The position numbers were made by a program, and so were the translations under genes. A stretch of 64,000 nucleotides of DNA from Desulfoprunum benzoelyticum (lineage in GTDB: Bacteria; Desulfobacterota; Desulfobulbia; Desulfobulbales; Desulfocapsaceae). Each line of letters opens with the position of its first letter. Positions within the stretch are counted from its first letter, which is position 1. Of the stretch, positions 61,981-64,000 are shown in pieces. The stretch is taken from NCBI RefSeq assembly GCF_014201505.1, contig NZ_JACHEO010000005.1, positions 62,001 to 126,000 of the forward strand, written 5' to 3'. The notes below the pieces were generated by a model that did not search any database, had not been told where the DNA came from, and worked only from the letters and a program-made list of their open reading frames with translations.

Positions 61981-64000
61981 TCACGGCGATGCCGGCCGCC
62001 GCTCCATCTCGTTCTTGATCGCCCGGGCGATCTGGTTCATCGTGTACGGTTTCTTGACAAAACCGCCGACCCCGAGCTGCATCGCCGCCTTGACGTCGCC
62101 GCTTTCCGAGAAACCGCTGACAATCAGGGCCTTCTGGCCGGGGTAAATGGCAATGATCGCCTGGTAGGTCTGCAGGCCGTTGATCCCGGGCGGCATCAAC
62201 ATGTCGAGAACGACAAGATCGACCGATCGTCGGCGAAGAAGATCGATCGCCGCCTGGCCGCTCTCCGCCGTCATGACCTCGTAACCGAAGGTTGTCAGCA
62301 TCTTGGTGGCGATATCGCGCTGCAACGGCTCATCGTCGACCACCAGGATCGTCCCCCGCCCCTGCAGATCCATCGTTTCGTCAACGAAAACGTCGTCGCT
62401 CCCCGGTCGTTCTTCAACGGGCAGGAAGACGCGGAATGTCGTGCCTTTCGCCTCGCTATCGAGCTCAATCCGTCCCCCATGCTCCTTGACGACGTTCCAG
62501 ACGACGGTCAGGCCGAGCCCGGTTCCCTTCTTACCCATGACCTTGCGGGTATAGAAGGGCTCATAGATATGGGGCTGGTTTTCAACGGGGATACCGGGAC
62601 CATCATCGCCCACCTCCAGCACCGCCAGGCTGCCGTCGATCAGGCCGCCGGCCTGTTCCGCCTCCTGGCGCGAGGTCCTGATGACGACCGATCCGCCATC
62701 GGCGGCAAGGGCCTCGACCGCGTTCATCACCAGGTTCATGACAACCTTCTGGATGTGGACCGGAGAGCAGTTGATCAGGGCGTCATGCGATTCATCGACG
62801 ACCTGCACCCGTACTTGCGGATACCGCCGTATCATCGTCTGGAACTCCGCCGACTCCATATATTCCTTCACCAGGGAGCAAAGCGCGACATTCTGCTTCA
62901 TTCGGGCACTGCCTTTGGCCAGGGTGAGCAGATCGGCAACGACGGCGGCGGCACGCCTGCCGGAGGCGAGAATGGCCTCGAGCGGAACGCGGAACGGGCT
63001 GTCGGCCGGTATGGTCGCCAGCTGCAATTCAGGATAGCTGATAACGCCGGCCAGGATATTGTTGAGGTCATGGGCGACGCCGGCGGCGGTCATACCGACT
63101 GCCGCCATCTTTTCCGACTGGACGAGCTGCTGTTGCGTCCTTTTGAGGTCATCCAGGGCCTCATGGAGCTGTTGGTTCTTGTGCTCGAGATCCTCGACGA
63201 GCAAAAGCCTGGCCTTCGTCACCGCATCGGCCGCCAGTCGCTCCTTTTCCTCCCGCTGCCGCCGCCTTCTCTCCGATATATCGACGACCCGACCCTCGAT
63301 GAGCTGCATCGCCCCGTCTTTGTCCATGACCAGGCGGGCGCTCATCGAGGCCTGAAACACCGAGCCGTCCCGACGCAGCAGCGGCACCTCGTATTCCCGG
63401 ACCTTTTTTTCCTGCATCAACTGCCGCAGCAGTTCCTGATGATCCTCGGCGCTGATATATCTCCCGGTCAAATTGCCGCTGAGAGCGAACATGTCCTCGA
63501 CGGAATCGTATCCCATCATCGACGCAAGCGCCGGGTTGATTTCAATCAGGAGGCCGTCCAATCGGGCACGGTAGATCCCCTCCAGGGCCGAGACGAAGAG
63601 ATCCCGGTACTTTTCTTCCGCCTCGCTGATTCGCTGGAAGGCTTCGATACGCTCGATGGCGCTTTCCATCAGGCCGGACAGGGCCTTGACGAAACCGGCT
63701 TCCCCCGGCGACAGCTGCCGACCGTCCGTCTGGGCGACAAAGTTGAGGGAAGACCCGTTGCCAGCAACGGGCAGACGAGTGACCGGCAGTGTAAGCAGGA
63801 AATTGGCTTCATGTTGATCCCGTTGCCGGCGGACCGGCAGATTTTGCTCGATCCTGTCGGCGGCGACACGGAAAACCTCCTCCCTGTCATCGGCCCGGGA
63901 GAATTCCTTCGCCGCCAGATTGAGCGTCTGCAACTTGCAGGTAGAGTCTTCTATCACTTCAAGCAGGGTATTGACCTGCCGCATCAACTGACCGAGTTGG
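61981..64000 (-). CDS. GAF/PAS hybrid histidine kinase with receiver (5' end beyond window)
   Basis: At least 670 residues; the frame stays open through the window edge (QLGQLMRQVN), so the N-terminus is missing. Order: GAF-like domain (~15-125), PAS (~125-245), coiled coil, HisKA with His in GVAHDLNNILAG, HATPase with MNLVMNAVEAL (N), VGDDGPGIP (G1), GTGLGLTVVWN (G2), and C-terminal receiver ILVVDDEPLQ with Asp in LVVLDMLMP. No membrane helix is seen in the visible part. It resembles the kinase at 11137-12705 in layout. Convergent with rarA. Confidence 0.9.
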   Translation of the reverse strand, partial: QLGQLMRQVNTLLEVIEDSTCKLQTLNLAAKEFSRADDREEVFRVAADRIEQNLPVRRQRDQHEANFLLTLPVTRLPVAGNGSSLNFVAQTDGRQLSPGEAGFVKALSGLMESAIERIEAFQRISEAEEKYRDLFVSALEGIYRARLDGLLIEINPALASMMGYDSVEDMFALSGNLTGRYISAEDHQELLRQLMQEKKVREYEVPLLRRDGSVFQASMSARLVMDKDGAMQLIEGRVVDISERRRRQREEKERLAADAVTKARLLLVEDLEHKNQQLHEALDDLKRTQQQLVQSEKMAAVGMTAAGVAHDLNNILAGVISYPELQLATIPADSPFRVPLEAILASGRRAAAVVADLLTLAKGSARMKQNVALCSLVKEYMESAEFQTMIRRYPQVRVQVVDESHDALINCSPVHIQKVVMNLVMNAVEALAADGGSVVIRTSRQEAEQAGGLIDGSLAVLEVGDDGPGIPVENQPHIYEPFYTRKVMGKKGTGLGLTVVWNVVKEHGGRIELDSEAKGTTFRVFLPVEERPGSDDVFVDETMDLQGRGTILVVDDEPLQRDIATKMLTTFGYEVMTAESGQAAIDLLRRRSVDLVVLDMLMPPGINGLQTYQAIIAIYPGQKALIVSGFSESGDVKAAMQLGVGGFVKKPYTMNQIARAIKNEMERRPASP

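Noticed and set aside
1-64000. CRISPR arrays, IS elements, prophage or secretion-system clusters
   Set aside because: No regularly spaced repeats, transposase motifs or phage structural genes were seen in any part of the window.

Overview
The window looks like chromosome from a GC-rich, anaerobic Desulfobacterota bacterium, most likely of the Desulfobulbales type. The evidence is a long single-chain pyruvate:ferredoxin oxidoreductase, meso-DAP-type peptidoglycan ligases, several PAS/hybrid histidine kinases, a Cys-rich DtxR-type regulator and uncharacterised small proteins of a kind I associate with that group. No rRNA, phage, IS transposase or CRISPR array is visible. This assignment is an inference from gene content.

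Layout. 1-2.5 kb: end of an isochorismatase-like gene, a glycerol-1-phosphate-dehydrogenase-like gene and a methyltransferase. 2.6-4.8 kb: an AT-rich accessory patch beside a tRNA-Arg, holding an orphan 358-aa gene, one copy of a ~107-bp palindromic repeat and a decayed AbrB/PIN toxin-antitoxin pair. 5.0-16 kb: housekeeping genes (HNH protein, folC, UvrD/PcrA helicase, nagZ, TM2 protein, hybrid kinase, DUF493, fused pabB-pabC); a second copy of the repeat lies near 9.0 kb. 16-24 kb: por, a YkgJ-type protein, a PHP-family histidinol-phosphatase and a CoA-disulfide-reductase-like flavoprotein with a rhodanese domain. 24-44 kb: the division and cell-wall (dcw) cluster on the minus strand, in the order mraZ-rsmH-ftsL-ftsI-murEF-mraY-murD-murG-murC-murB-ftsQ-ftsA-ftsZ, followed by a radical-SAM gene and a histidine kinase. 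44-50 kb: panB, ruvBAC, yebC, rlmE and a CCA/poly(A)-polymerase-like gene. 50-64 kb: dus, a PP-loop tRNA-thiolation-like gene, recN, a DtxR regulator, a dGTPase, a ClC channel, a second tRNA-Arg, a zinc metallopeptidase, a response regulator, a DUF1499 protein, rarA and a hybrid kinase cut by the window end.

The most unusual part is the dcw cluster. murE and murF are one 1017-residue protein. ftsW is missing from its usual place, because murD and murG overlap by 4 bp. The FtsI-like protein keeps the class B PBP fold landmarks and a PASTA domain, but all three transpeptidase signature motifs (SxxK, SxN, KTG) are absent. It reads as a pseudo-transpeptidase, so septal peptidoglycan synthesis in this organism may rely on an FtsW/FtsI pair encoded elsewhere. 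The cluster has a clear promoter next to four direct GTGG repeats in the MraZ-box style, and ftsZ has its own promoter.

Coordinates use the start codon I judged best, which is sometimes shorter than the longest open frame. Promoters and terminators were found by eye.
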